In this document: one piece after another, positions 31,090 through 42,668 of the stretch
Numbering within the stretch: position 1 is the stretch's first letter
Layout: each line of letters starts with the position of its first letter
Program-made: the position numbers and the translations under genes
The notes under the pieces: generated by a model
The model's input: only the letters and a program-made list of their open reading frames with translations
Database searches by the model: none
Told to the model about the DNA's origin: nothing
NCBI GenBank assembly: GCA_965212505.1
Contig: OZ243123.1
Span: forward strand, 5,022,001-5,086,000
Origin: JAHEKO01 sp965212505
GTDB lineage: Bacteria > Acidobacteriota > Thermoanaerobaculia > Multivoradales > JAHEKO01
Direction: 5' to 3'
DNA length: 64,000 nucleotides

Positions 31090-31743
31090 CTAGCTGCCGC
31101 CGCAGGCGGCCTGGATCTGTTCCTTGGCCAGCCCGCTCTGGGCCATCGAGATGATCTGGTCGAGCGTGCAGCTCCCAACCACCATCGACTCCTGCACCTC
31201 CATCTGGGGATAGTTCTCCTCCACCGGTAGAACTTCGCACTGGTTCCCGTCAGCGGAACAGTTCAGCAGGCAGGCGGCCGCGTCGACCCAGCGTGAGCCG
31301 TCTGCGAGGCACGGCTCATCGCCGGTCATGATGTAACGCCGAAGCAGCGCGGCGGCTCGCTTGCCCTCACCGATGGCGAAGGGGTTCTCCACGCGGCAGT
31401 GGGCCGAGAACTCGGCGTCGTTGATCGTGCGGTTCCGGCGGACACTGCAGATGAGGTCCATCGAGCTTCCGCCGTCCTCTTCTCGCAGGCGCTGCGTCTG
31501 AAGCAGTGTCCGCGTGGCGACGTCGATCGGGTTGTCCGGCGCGATCGACATCCACTCGGTCGCCCGTTCGAACGCCAAGTCGGACTGATCCAGAGGTACC
31601 GACACGGGGGAGCTGTAGAGCTCCATCGCTTCCTTGACCCTCTCCTTCTGAACCTTCGTCGCTCGTGCGTCAGCGGCCGTCGCCGCGAATACGAGGACGA
31701 TCGCGCCGCCGGCAATAGCGGCCTTCGAGACTCTTGAACTCAT
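31090..31743 (-). CDS. Secreted cysteine-containing protein of unknown function
   Basis: A 217-residue protein with a signal peptide (SKAAIAGGAIVLVFAATAADA). The mature part contains nine cysteines, several spaced like disulfide pairs (LICSV, AHCRV, EPCLAD, ACLLNCS, QCEV, SCTLD, ACGGS). The C-terminus (SCTLDQIISMAQSGLAKEQIQAACGG) resembles a short helical motif rather than an enzyme domain. I do not recognise the family. The ATG at 31743 has GGAGG 4-5 nt upstream; the upstream in-frame ATG at 31758 lacks one. It starts 21 bases after the M14 peptidase stop on the same strand and is probably co-transcribed. Confidence 0.75.
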   Translation of the reverse strand: MSSRVSKAAIAGGAIVLVFAATAADARATKVQKERVKEAMELYSSPVSVPLDQSDLAFERATEWMSIAPDNPIDVATRTLLQTQRLREEDGGSSMDLICSVRRNRTINDAEFSAHCRVENPFAIGEGKRAAALLRRYIMTGDEPCLADGSRWVDAAACLLNCSADGNQCEVLPVEENYPQMEVQESMVVGSCTLDQIISMAQSGLAKEQIQAACGGS

Positions 31744-31764
31744 GCTTCCTCCGAACAAAGAACA

Positions 31765-34341
31765 TCAAGATATGGACAACGCGTAGAGCGCGTTGAATAA
31801 CAGTTTGAAGGTTCGGTGTGGCTGGGCACGATGTTGTGCTCGGAAGCCTATGAGGACGACGCGGCCCTCGCCGATGGTGTACTCCACAACCGCGGCGCGG
31901 CGCTCGAGCTTCTCGGCGCCTTTGAGGTAGCCGCTCACCAACAGGTCGTCGCGATGGTCGGGGTAGCGTGCGATCACTCGACGGTCGAGTCGAGCGTCGG
32001 GGAGGGACGTGCGGAACGCCGGCGAGGTGGCGAAATAGCCCGCCTCTTCCGGCCGGAGGCCGTAGCCCAGCGGATGGTCGGTGTCGATGAGCATGCGCAG
32101 CATCGAACCGGGGCAGTCGAACTCGTCGCGGCCGACGTCCGACAAGACGTTGCGGACCGGCAGGTCGAAGAGGCGGATGGCGTACTCGGTCGAGCTGTCG
32201 AGCGCCACCAGAGTGCCGCCGTCCTGAACCCACTTGCGGATCGCCTCGCCGCCTTCGCTACCGACGCCGCCCGAGTACTTGGGTGGCAGTCGGCTGAAGA
32301 ACGCGCGCGCTCCCGGCCCCGGCTCACCATTTTCGATGATCGAGCGCGAGACGTCGGGTAGGAGCAAGACGTCGATGTCGCGGGTGAACTTGCCGAGGTG
32401 GATGTCGGTGTTGTTCAGGTTGCGATGCGGGAACTCGTAGTTCTCGAGCAGGAAGCGCGTCCACCCCTCGTCCATGCTCGCTACCCAGGGCTTGAAGAGG
32501 CCAACATTGGCCGCCTCGACCTCGATGCGCTCGACGTCGGGTTCTGCGGCGAGAGCGAGCACGTCGAGCCCCAGCTCGGTGGCGAGGGCGCTCATGGCCT
32601 CTGGTTCGATGCGCTCAGCCGGCACCCAGACGTCACCCTTCGCCGCCCCCTCGACCGCGCTTCGCAGCCAGTAGATTGGGCCGTCGGCGAGCAGTCGGTT
32701 CATGGCGATGAAGGCCGAGTCCGCCGCGTGGGAGATGACGTAGCCGGCCACCTCCTCGGTGCCGCTCACGCCACCCGTCGGAGCGACGGCGTCGATCGGC
32801 GCGAGGGCTTCGGGGAGCGGTAGGTCGGTCTCTTCGACCTCGACGCCCATCAAGATCGGCAGCGACCAGGCGGTGACGTCGTAGGGCGGAATGATCGGCC
32901 CGTCCACGTAGGGCCTCACCTCTGGGTAGCGCTGCTTGCGCAGCATGGTCAGGAGGAAGGCGCGGTAGGGCTGGGCGGCCGGAACGATATAGGTGCCCGC
33001 CGGGTAGACCGTGCGCCCGATCGTGGTCTCGGCCTCGGTGGCGGTCACGCGCACGCCGTGACGTAGCAAGAGCTCGACGAGCTTCCGTGCCGCGACCGGG
33101 TCGTGTTGATCGGGGGAGACGATCCATCCGGAGGGCGATTCCGCGCCGCCAGCCTCGACCGCCTCACTCCCCATCCGGTAGAAGTTGCGCACGATCTCGT
33201 CGCGATAGAGAGACGACGACTCGAGAATCGCCCAGGTGACGATGAGCTCGTACTCGACGATGTCGCGCAGCCGCCACCAGCCGCCCTTCCACGGCGTTGG
33301 GAAGTTCGCCCGCCGCTTGTACTCGGGCAGGCCCTTGCGTCCGCCGCGCAGCTCCCCGGGCTCGATGTAGATCGGCGTGGCGAGGCGCACGCTCGCGACC
33401 TCCGTCAAGAGGCCGGTGACGTTTTTCCACCAGGCGGTGTTGCGCGTGCCGCCGGGCCAGTAGCTGTCGAAGATCATGTTGTGGCCGACGCCCGTCTTCC
33501 CCGCCTCCTCGAGCCGGTAGGACATGATCGTTCCGATCAGATCGGCCTGCCGGAAGATCAGCGAGTGCACTTCGGGCGCGAGGGGGTCGGTCTGCGGCGG
33601 CACGAACATCCGCGCGCCGGTGGACCCCATCTGATGCTCGTCCACGAACACCTGAGGGAACCAGCGGTGGTAGAGCAGGTCGTTGACGACCTGACTCTCC
33701 TTCTGGGTCAGCATGTAGAAGTCGCGATTGTTGTCGTGGCCGACGTAGTGTTGGTAGAGCCACGGCATGCGGCCACCTTCGTATTCGGTGCCGAGTTGCT
33801 GGTTGTACCAGTCGACGATCATCACCTGACCGTCCGGGTTGATCGACGGCATCAGCAGCATGATCACGTCTTCCATCCATTCGAGACGCTCGGGGTCTTG
33901 GGTGGTCGCGAAGTCGTAGACGAACTCCATCGCCATCTGCGTGGCGCCGACCTCGGTCGAGTGGATGGTGCAGGTGACGAGTGCGATGACCTTGCCCTCG
34001 TCGAAGAGCTCTCTTGCCTCCCCCTCGGTGAGCCGATCGGGGTTGGCGAGAAGTCGCGAGATCTCCTTGTAGCGGTCGAGGTTCTGCTGGTTGCCTTCCG
34101 AGGTGAGGACAACGGTCACAATCTCGTTGCCGAGCGTCGAGACGCCGGCGTCTTCGATCGAGACGCGGTCCGACGCTGCGTCGACGATGCGTAGGTACTC
34201 GAGCACCGTCGAGTACGAGGCGAGCTTGCGGTCAGCTCCGACCCGGTGACCGAGAAACTCCTCGGGTGTTGGCGGCTGCGCGCTGGCGGCGCCCGTCCAG
34301 GCGGCGAACAGCAGGGCTAGGGTCGCGAGTAGCTTGCGCAT
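31765..34341 (-). CDS. Secreted M14-family zinc carboxypeptidase with large C-terminal extension
   Basis: An 858-residue protein with a signal peptide (LATLALLFAAWTGAASA). The M14 catalytic domain has the zinc motif H127-S-T-E130, SINPDGQ (~166-172), and a downstream DNNRDF and VDEHQMG. It should trim C-terminal residues from peptides or cell-wall material outside the cytoplasm. About 400 further residues after the catalytic domain include a glutamine amidotransferase-like Rossmann region (VLLLPDVSRS, GGEAIRKWVQDGGTLVALDSS) typical of this large M14 subgroup. A GGGGGG ribosome site precedes the ATG. It is divergent from sodC. Confidence 0.9.
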   Translation of the reverse strand: MRKLLATLALLFAAWTGAASAQPPTPEEFLGHRVGADRKLASYSTVLEYLRIVDAASDRVSIEDAGVSTLGNEIVTVVLTSEGNQQNLDRYKEISRLLANPDRLTEGEARELFDEGKVIALVTCTIHSTEVGATQMAMEFVYDFATTQDPERLEWMEDVIMLLMPSINPDGQVMIVDWYNQQLGTEYEGGRMPWLYQHYVGHDNNRDFYMLTQKESQVVNDLLYHRWFPQVFVDEHQMGSTGARMFVPPQTDPLAPEVHSLIFRQADLIGTIMSYRLEEAGKTGVGHNMIFDSYWPGGTRNTAWWKNVTGLLTEVASVRLATPIYIEPGELRGGRKGLPEYKRRANFPTPWKGGWWRLRDIVEYELIVTWAILESSSLYRDEIVRNFYRMGSEAVEAGGAESPSGWIVSPDQHDPVAARKLVELLLRHGVRVTATEAETTIGRTVYPAGTYIVPAAQPYRAFLLTMLRKQRYPEVRPYVDGPIIPPYDVTAWSLPILMGVEVEETDLPLPEALAPIDAVAPTGGVSGTEEVAGYVISHAADSAFIAMNRLLADGPIYWLRSAVEGAAKGDVWVPAERIEPEAMSALATELGLDVLALAAEPDVERIEVEAANVGLFKPWVASMDEGWTRFLLENYEFPHRNLNNTDIHLGKFTRDIDVLLLPDVSRSIIENGEPGPGARAFFSRLPPKYSGGVGSEGGEAIRKWVQDGGTLVALDSSTEYAIRLFDLPVRNVLSDVGRDEFDCPGSMLRMLIDTDHPLGYGLRPEEAGYFATSPAFRTSLPDARLDRRVIARYPDHRDDLLVSGYLKGAEKLERRAAVVEYTIGEGRVVLIGFRAQHRAQPHRTFKLLFNALYALSIS

Positions 34342-34411
34342 GGATTCCCCCCGGATCGAATGCGGCGCTCACCCCCGACGCCGGGACCGTGCACGCGCTG
34401 TATTTGGGTCG

Positions 34412-34459
34412 GCGGAGTCTAGCAAAGCGTTGGCGAGCGCTGCGGGGTAGACTCTCCGC
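34412..34459. promoter_or_regulatory. Imperfect inverted repeat holding outward TAGACT boxes between M14 peptidase and sodC
   Basis: GCGGAGTCTA (34412-34421) pairs with TAGACTCTCCGC (34448-34459) apart from a 2-nt bulge. Each arm contains TAGACT: one reads toward sodC, the other (extended TGCTAGACT) toward the M14 gene. A shorter AGCG/CGCT stem is nested inside. It could be a pair of divergent promoters, a common operator, or both. Confidence 0.4.
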
Positions 34460-34491
34460 TCCTGATGGAACTGGCAACTAGGAGAAAAGTG

Positions 34492-35079
34492 ATGCGTCAT
34501 CTCAAGCCCGGTCTCGTTTTGATCCTTGGACTCTCTGTTCTGGTCGGTTGCGGTGGCCAGGAAGCCGCGGCGCCGGAGGCTGCGCCCGCACCGGAACCGG
34601 TCGAGCCGGCGGCACCCGCGATGGTGCACGCGAGAGCCGACGTTCAGTCCCGCGCCGACCACACCGTGACCGGTTCGGTGGAGTTCCATCAGTCGGCTGA
34701 CGGCGGCACGGTGACCGTCGTCGCTTCCATCGAAGGTGCGCCTGCGGGGAGCCACGGTCTTCACATTCATGAGGTCGGTGACTGCTCGGCTGAAGACTTC
34801 ACGTCCTCCGGCGGCCACTTCAACCCGGCCGGCGTGCCGCACGGCGGGCCCGCCGATTCCGAGCGTCACTCGGGCGATCTGGGCAACATCGAGATCGGCG
34901 AGGACGGCACCGGTTCGCTCGAGCTGACCAGCGACATCATCACCCTCGCCGACGGTGAGACCACCTCGATCGGTGGGCGTGCCGTAGTGCTCCACGAGGG
35001 CACCGACGACCTCGTCTCGCAGCCCACCGGGGCGGCGGGCGGTCGGATCGGATGCGGCGTCATTCAGGCCGGCAGCTAA
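34492..35079 (+). CDS. sodC: Cu/Zn superoxide dismutase lipoprotein
   Basis: A 195-residue protein with a lipobox (LSVLVGC), an Ala/Pro/Glu-rich linker (~22-45) and a SodC domain. Metal ligands are visible in LHIHEVGDC, GGHFNP, HGG, the GDLGN Asp and VVLHEGTDD; the conserved disulfide cysteines are in GDC and IGCGVI. It detoxifies periplasmic superoxide. The ATG at 34492 has AGGAG upstream; the ORF's earlier ATG at 34465 would break the lipoprotein signal. Its end overlaps the next lipoprotein gene by 28 bases. Confidence 0.95.
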   Translation: MRHLKPGLVLILGLSVLVGCGGQEAAAPEAAPAPEPVEPAAPAMVHARADVQSRADHTVTGSVEFHQSADGGTVTVVASIEGAPAGSHGLHIHEVGDCSAEDFTSSGGHFNPAGVPHGGPADSERHSGDLGNIEIGEDGTGSLELTSDIITLADGETTSIGGRAVVLHEGTDDLVSQPTGAAGGRIGCGVIQAGS

Positions 35080-36302
35080 TCGCGGCACTCGCCGTCGCCT
35101 CGATGGCGGCGGCCGGTTGCGCTCCCGAATCGGAGTCGCCTCTCTCCGAGGCGTCGCCGACTTCGGCGTCGTCGTCGCTCGATCCGCCGGCGATCGACGG
35201 CGCATTCGCGCCGGAGTTGTGGGCGGACGACGCCGGCCTGGCGATGACCTGGCTGGAGCCGCTCGGAGAGACGCGTGAGGAGGGGCACCGCGTGCGCTTC
35301 GCTTCGCTCGACGGCGAGAGCTGGAGCGCACCGGTCACGGTCGTCGAAGGGCAGGATCTGTTTGCCAACTGGGCCGACTTCCCGGGTGTCGCTCGAGATT
35401 CGGCGGGCAATCTGATTGTGCACTGGCTGGCCAAGACCGCGCCCGCTACGTTCGCCTACTCGATCTATCTGGCGCGCTCGACCGATGGCGGCGCCAGCTG
35501 GGAACCGCTCGGCAAGCTCAACGACGACGAGACGCACACCGAACACGGGTTTGTCTCCTGGACGCGGACCGAAGCGGGGAAGCTGCACGCCTTCTGGCTC
35601 GACGGTCGTGAAATGGCCGAGGACGGTCCGATGACCCTGCGCGGCGCGGAGCTGGATCCCGGCGCCGAAGTTCCGTTCTTGTCGAGCTCAGTAGTCGACG
35701 AACGAGTCTGCGAGTGCTGCTCTACGGACGCGGCTCTCGGAGTGAACGGTGCGGTGGTCGTCTATCGAGACCGGAGCGATGAAGAGGTGCGCGACGTTCG
35801 GCTCGGATTTGCCGTCGATGGTGAAACGGTTCCGGTCGGTGCCGACGGCTGGCGAATCGAGGGCTGCCCGGTGAACGGACCCGCTGTGGCTGCGGACGGT
35901 TTGGACGTGACGAGCGTCTGGTTCACCGCCGCGGCCGATCGGCCGAGTGTGCTCGCGGCGACCTCTCGCGACGGTGGCGTGAGCTTCGCCGAATCGATCG
36001 TCGTGGACTCCGCTCGACCTCTCGGCCGGGTGGACCTCGCCGCGCTGGGAGACGGCTCGGCGGCGATCGCCTGGTTCGGGAGCGACGGCGAACGAGCTTC
36101 GGTCAACCTGCGCCGAATCTCGGCCGACGGATCGCTAGGTGAAGTGTCGCGCGTGGCGCAGACGTCGATGGCGCGCGCGAGCGGCTTCCCCCGTCTGGTC
36201 CGGCTCGGAGACTCGCTGATGATGGCGTGGGTCGAACTGGCCGACGGCTCTCCGTCGCGAATCCGCCTCGACGCGATTCCGATGACCGAGCTCGCCGGCT
36301 GA
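35052..36302 (+). CDS. BNR/sialidase-like beta-propeller lipoprotein with CECC motif
   Basis: A 416-residue lipoprotein (lipobox AAAGC) with a Ser/Pro-rich linker and a predicted beta-propeller with BNR-like Asp-boxes (STDGGASWEPLG, SRDGGVSFAES). A C-E-C-C motif at residues 220-223 (ERVCECCSTDAAL) and a further GC at about 275 may bind metal or form disulfides; sialidase catalytic residues are not evident. The start ATG at 35052 lies 28 bases inside sodC in another frame, so the two are translationally coupled. A role in copper or oxidative-stress handling with SodC is inference from that overlap only. Confidence 0.8.
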   Translation: MRRHSGRQLIAALAVASMAAAGCAPESESPLSEASPTSASSSLDPPAIDGAFAPELWADDAGLAMTWLEPLGETREEGHRVRFASLDGESWSAPVTVVEGQDLFANWADFPGVARDSAGNLIVHWLAKTAPATFAYSIYLARSTDGGASWEPLGKLNDDETHTEHGFVSWTRTEAGKLHAFWLDGREMAEDGPMTLRGAELDPGAEVPFLSSSVVDERVCECCSTDAALGVNGAVVVYRDRSDEEVRDVRLGFAVDGETVPVGADGWRIEGCPVNGPAVAADGLDVTSVWFTAAADRPSVLAATSRDGGVSFAESIVVDSARPLGRVDLAALGDGSAAIAWFGSDGERASVNLRRISADGSLGEVSRVAQTSMARASGFPRLVRLGDSLMMAWVELADGSPSRIRLDAIPMTELAG

Positions 36303-36366
36303 CGAGCGTGCCTCTGCGGCGAAGCGTCCTGTAACCATCGCCCGGTAGGGCGGTCTGTATCGGGTG

Positions 36367-38502
36367 ATGGCATTCAGACCGTACCTGCGCGCCTTGGCAC
36401 TGCTGTGCGCGGCGGCGCCGATGGCGTGTGCTGCACCCCAAACGAGCACGCTGTTGATCGAAGACGTGACCGTCGTCGATGTCGAGAGCGGCACGACGAT
36501 TCCGGAGCAGGCTGTGCTAGTCGATGGAGGTTCGATCTCCGCGGTCGGGGCTGCCGGCTCGATCGAGCCGACCGGCGCCACAGTAGTGGATGGCGAGGGT
36601 GGCTTCCTGATTCCGGGTCTATGGGACATGCACGCCCACGTTGGCCTGATCGGCGCGGGTGGACTCGAGCTCTCGGTGCTTCAGGGCGTAACGGGTGTGC
36701 GGGACATGGGTGGGGGAGAGCTCCAGAGGGTGCGCTTCTGGCAGGACCGGATCGCGAGCGGCGAGCTGATCGGGCCGACGATTCTGACGGCCGGCCCCAT
36801 CTTGGAAAGCCGGCGATGGCTGGAGCGGCGACGGAGTGCGGGCGCAAACGTAAAGAACCGTCTGCCGGTCGGGTCGGCGCTAGAGAGCCGGATCGCGGTC
36901 GACCTGCTGGGTGCATTGGGCGTCGACTTCATCAAGTTCCGCCATGTGCCCTCGGTCGCCGCCCTCGAGGCGCTGCACAACTCGGCGCGCGCCCGTGGTC
37001 TCGACATCGTCGGTCACGAGCCCAGCGTGGTGAGCGTCGCCGAAGCGGCGCGCCTCGGCCAGCGGACGATCGAGCATGTACCCCTCTTTTCCTTGACCCT
37101 GCCCGGTCGGGTTCCGAGCGAGGAGGAGCTGGCGGAGATCGCACGCTCGCTGGTCGCGAGCGGCTCCGGCCTCGTGCCGACCCTCGTTTCCATCGAGACA
37201 CGCCTGCGGGACACCGACGAGCTGAGAAAAGACCTCGCCACGAGGATCGAGAGTGGCGATCCGCGGATCGACCATCTGTCGCCGGCGCTCCTCGCCGACT
37301 GGCGTGAACAGATCGACGAACGTGACGGCGAGAGCGGCGAACTCGACTGGCCGCGGATGCTGGCGGTCGGTTTCGATCAAACCCAACGTCTCCATCGCGC
37401 CGGCGTGCCCATGATGGCCGGTACCGACGTGGGGTCGCTCTTCGTCATGCCTGGATGGGGAATCCACGACGAGATGCGCGCCATGGTGGAGCATCTGGGG
37501 TTCTCTCCCGCAGAGGCGCTCGCCGCGGCGACAACAGTCCCGGCTGAGTTCCTGGGACTCGAGACGGGCTCGATCGCTCCGGGCCAGGTGGCCGATCTAG
37601 TTCTGCTTGAGCGGAACCCGCTCGAGGACATCTCCAACACGCAGTCCATCCGGACTGTGATCGCCGGCGGACGGCTGATCTCGGAGGCCGAGAGGAGAGA
37701 TCGACTGGCCGCTATCGCCGACGACTCAGACCAGAAGCCCCTGGCGTTGGAAACACTTTCGGATCCCCTCGAGCGCGCTCGTCTCGCGATGGCGCGAGGC
37801 GACTACGAGGCGGCGCTCGCCGACTACAGCGGGCTCGCCGAGAGTCGTGAGCTGTCGCCGGCCGAAGGCGACGAGCTGCTCTTGGCGCGGTACAACGCGG
37901 CGATTGTGGCCGGAGACTCCTTCCCGAACGAACTTCGAGCTCATCTCGAGAGCCGCCTCGAACGCGATCTCACGCCTGCGGAACGGCTCGATCACCTCGC
38001 CTGGGCGAGCGCCTTGGCGGGTTCCAACGAGATCGACGACGTGCACCGAGACCTCCTGGTGGCGATCTCAGAGCTCGATGTGGGCGACCTCGGTGAATTC
38101 GACCGGGAGCGGTGGCATGGGCTCATGATCGAGCACAGCCTGGTCGTGGCGGAGTCGCCGGCACGCGCCGTCTCCCACCGCCAGGCGCTTCTGCCCGAGG
38201 GCTGGGAGACCGATGCGCGGTCGCTCAACCGACTCGCCTGGTGGTGCTTCGAGCACCGACTCGCGCTGGAGGAGGCGGCCGGCTGGGCGCGACGCTCCGC
38301 CGACCTCCACCAGGAGCCGGCGGCGCAGGCGAACTCTCTCGACACTCTGGCCGAGATCCTCAACGCGCAGGGCCGCGCCGAGCAGGCCGTCCGTGTGGCC
38401 CGGCGGGCGCTCGAACTGAATCCCGAGAGCGCCTTCCTCCGCGAACAAGTGGACCGCTTCGAGCAGCTGGTCGACTCGAACGCAGCTGCCGACGAGCGCT
38501 AA
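36367..38502 (+). CDS. Exported amidohydrolase fused to a TPR-like C-terminal domain
   Basis: A 711-residue protein. Residues 1-22 are a signal sequence (a Cys at about 22 in PMAC may be lipidated). Residues ~30-440 form an amidohydrolase of the same type as those at 4690 and 44616: GLWDMHAHVG, KFRHVPS lysine, VGHEPS, IEHV, and GTDVGSLF. Residues ~460-711 are an alpha-helical TPR-like region ending in two recognisable repeats (LDTLAEILNAQGRAEQAVRVARRA). The fusion suggests a protein partner or substrate-presenting surface; this is unusual for the family. The ATG at 36367 is chosen; a GTG directly before it is equivalent. No ribosome site is clear. Confidence 0.85.
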   Translation: MAFRPYLRALALLCAAAPMACAAPQTSTLLIEDVTVVDVESGTTIPEQAVLVDGGSISAVGAAGSIEPTGATVVDGEGGFLIPGLWDMHAHVGLIGAGGLELSVLQGVTGVRDMGGGELQRVRFWQDRIASGELIGPTILTAGPILESRRWLERRRSAGANVKNRLPVGSALESRIAVDLLGALGVDFIKFRHVPSVAALEALHNSARARGLDIVGHEPSVVSVAEAARLGQRTIEHVPLFSLTLPGRVPSEEELAEIARSLVASGSGLVPTLVSIETRLRDTDELRKDLATRIESGDPRIDHLSPALLADWREQIDERDGESGELDWPRMLAVGFDQTQRLHRAGVPMMAGTDVGSLFVMPGWGIHDEMRAMVEHLGFSPAEALAAATTVPAEFLGLETGSIAPGQVADLVLLERNPLEDISNTQSIRTVIAGGRLISEAERRDRLAAIADDSDQKPLALETLSDPLERARLAMARGDYEAALADYSGLAESRELSPAEGDELLLARYNAAIVAGDSFPNELRAHLESRLERDLTPAERLDHLAWASALAGSNEIDDVHRDLLVAISELDVGDLGEFDRERWHGLMIEHSLVVAESPARAVSHRQALLPEGWETDARSLNRLAWWCFEHRLALEEAAGWARRSADLHQEPAAQANSLDTLAEILNAQGRAEQAVRVARRALELNPESAFLREQVDRFEQLVDSNAAADER

Positions 38503-38644
38503 TCCGGCGCCGGCCGCCGCCACCCGTTGCGCGTTGTCGAAGAAGTCCCGTGGCGGGGGTTCCGGCGGTAGGTGTCGGTCGATCGCACAGAGCTTCGGGC
38601 ACTGGGCGGTTGAAATAAACCGAACGATCACTCTTTTTCGAGAG

Positions 38645-38673
38645 TTGAGTTCGGTGCAAACAGGCTCTAGAAT
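38645..38673 (+). promoter_or_regulatory. Promoter of the pyruvate dehydrogenase operon
   Basis: TTGAGT (38645-38650) and TAGAAT (38668-38673) with a 17-bp spacer, 47 bases before aceE, after a 217-base gap without genes. GAGTTG and CAACTC flank the promoter as an inverted repeat and could be a regulator site. This gap holds no other structure I can support. Confidence 0.6.
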
Positions 38674-38719
38674 TGACAACTCAGCCCGTACCCGCCCGCA
38701 GTTCGCCTAGGAGACAACT

Positions 38720-41386
<2,667 letters not shown>

Positions 41387-41387
41387 A

Positions 41388-42668
41388 ATGGGTGAAGTCA
41401 GAGACGTAGTGGTTCCCGACATTGGTGACTTCGGCGAGGTCGACGTCATCGAGGTGCTGGTCGCCGCCGGTGACAGCGTTGCCAAAGAAGACTCACTGAT
41501 CACACTCGAGAGCGACAAGGCCACGATGGATGTGCCGGCGCCGTTTCCCGGCACGGTCAAGGAGGTGAAGGTCAAGGCGGGCGACAAGATCGCACAAGGC
41601 GCGCTCATCTTGACCCTCGATGCTGAGGCGGAAGCCGATGTGGCTCCAGAGCCCGACTCCGAACCCGCAGCACCCGAAGCCGAGGAGGCACCCTCGGTCG
41701 AGGCGGCTCCAGCGTCGGCGCCCGAGCCTGGACCCGAGCCCGAGCCCGAGCCGGTCGTCGACCCGGGAGCGTTCAATCGTGCCTACGCGAGCCCGGCCGT
41801 TCGGCGGTTCGCGCGTGAGCTCGGCGTCGACCTCACCAAGGTGCGCGGCAGTGGACGCAAGTCGCGGATTCTCAAGCCCGACGTTCAGGCCTACGTGAAG
41901 CGCACACTCTCCGCGCCGGTAGCCACCGGTGCGGGCCTGCCGGACGTGCCGCAGATCGACTTCTCTCGCTTCGGTGAGCTCGAGCGGGTCGAGCTGTCGC
42001 GCATTCAGAAGATCTCCGGGCCACGGCTCCATGCGAGCTGGGTGAACCTGCCGCACGTCACGCAGAACGACGACGCCGACATCACCGAGCTGGAGGCGTT
42101 TCGCAAGGAGCAGAAGGCCGCCGCCAAGGAGCAGGGCGTCAGTCTCACTCCGCTGTCGTTCATCATGAAGGCGACCGTCATGGCGCTCAAGGAGTTCCCG
42201 ACCGTCAACTCGTCGCTCGACAAGGACGGCGAGCACCTTCTGCTCAAGCGCTACTACCACCTCGGTTTCGCCGTCGACACGGCCGGCGGTCTGGTCGTAC
42301 CGGTCATACGGGACGTCGACCGGAAGGGCATTCTCGAGATCGCCGCCGAGCTCGGCGAGATCAGTGCGGCGGCCCGAGACGGCAAGCTCAAGCCCGATCA
42401 GATTCAGGGGGCGTCGTTTACGATCTCGAGTCTCGGCAGCATCGGCGGTGGGCACTTCACACCGATCATCAACGCGCCAGAGGTCGCCATTCTCGGTGTC
42501 GGACGGGCGCGCGTGACGCCGGTCTGGCAAGAGAACGACTTCGTGCCTCGCCTGGTGCTACCGATGTCGCTGTCGTACGACCACCGCGTGGTCGATGGCG
42601 CCACCGGGGTTCGCTTCACGACCTACCTCTCGAACCTGCTCTCCGACATTCGGAGGCTCGCGCTGTGA
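41388..42668 (+). CDS. aceF: Pyruvate dehydrogenase E2, dihydrolipoyl acetyltransferase
   Basis: A 426-residue E2 with a single N-terminal lipoyl domain (lipoyl Lys in ESDKATMDVP, about residue 44), a Pro/Glu/Ala-rich linker (~80-125), a peripheral subunit-binding domain (ASPAVRRFARELGVDLTKVRGSG) and a catalytic domain ending in YDHRVVDGATG with the active-site His and Asp. It transfers acetyl from E1 to CoA. It has fewer lipoyl domains than enterobacterial AceF, but the partner E3 carries one of its own. Confidence 0.97.
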   Translation: MGEVRDVVVPDIGDFGEVDVIEVLVAAGDSVAKEDSLITLESDKATMDVPAPFPGTVKEVKVKAGDKIAQGALILTLDAEAEADVAPEPDSEPAAPEAEEAPSVEAAPASAPEPGPEPEPEPVVDPGAFNRAYASPAVRRFARELGVDLTKVRGSGRKSRILKPDVQAYVKRTLSAPVATGAGLPDVPQIDFSRFGELERVELSRIQKISGPRLHASWVNLPHVTQNDDADITELEAFRKEQKAAAKEQGVSLTPLSFIMKATVMALKEFPTVNSSLDKDGEHLLLKRYYHLGFAVDTAGGLVVPVIRDVDRKGILEIAAELGEISAAARDGKLKPDQIQGASFTISSLGSIGGGHFTPIINAPEVAILGVGRARVTPVWQENDFVPRLVLPMSLSYDHRVVDGATGVRFTTYLSNLLSDIRRLAL

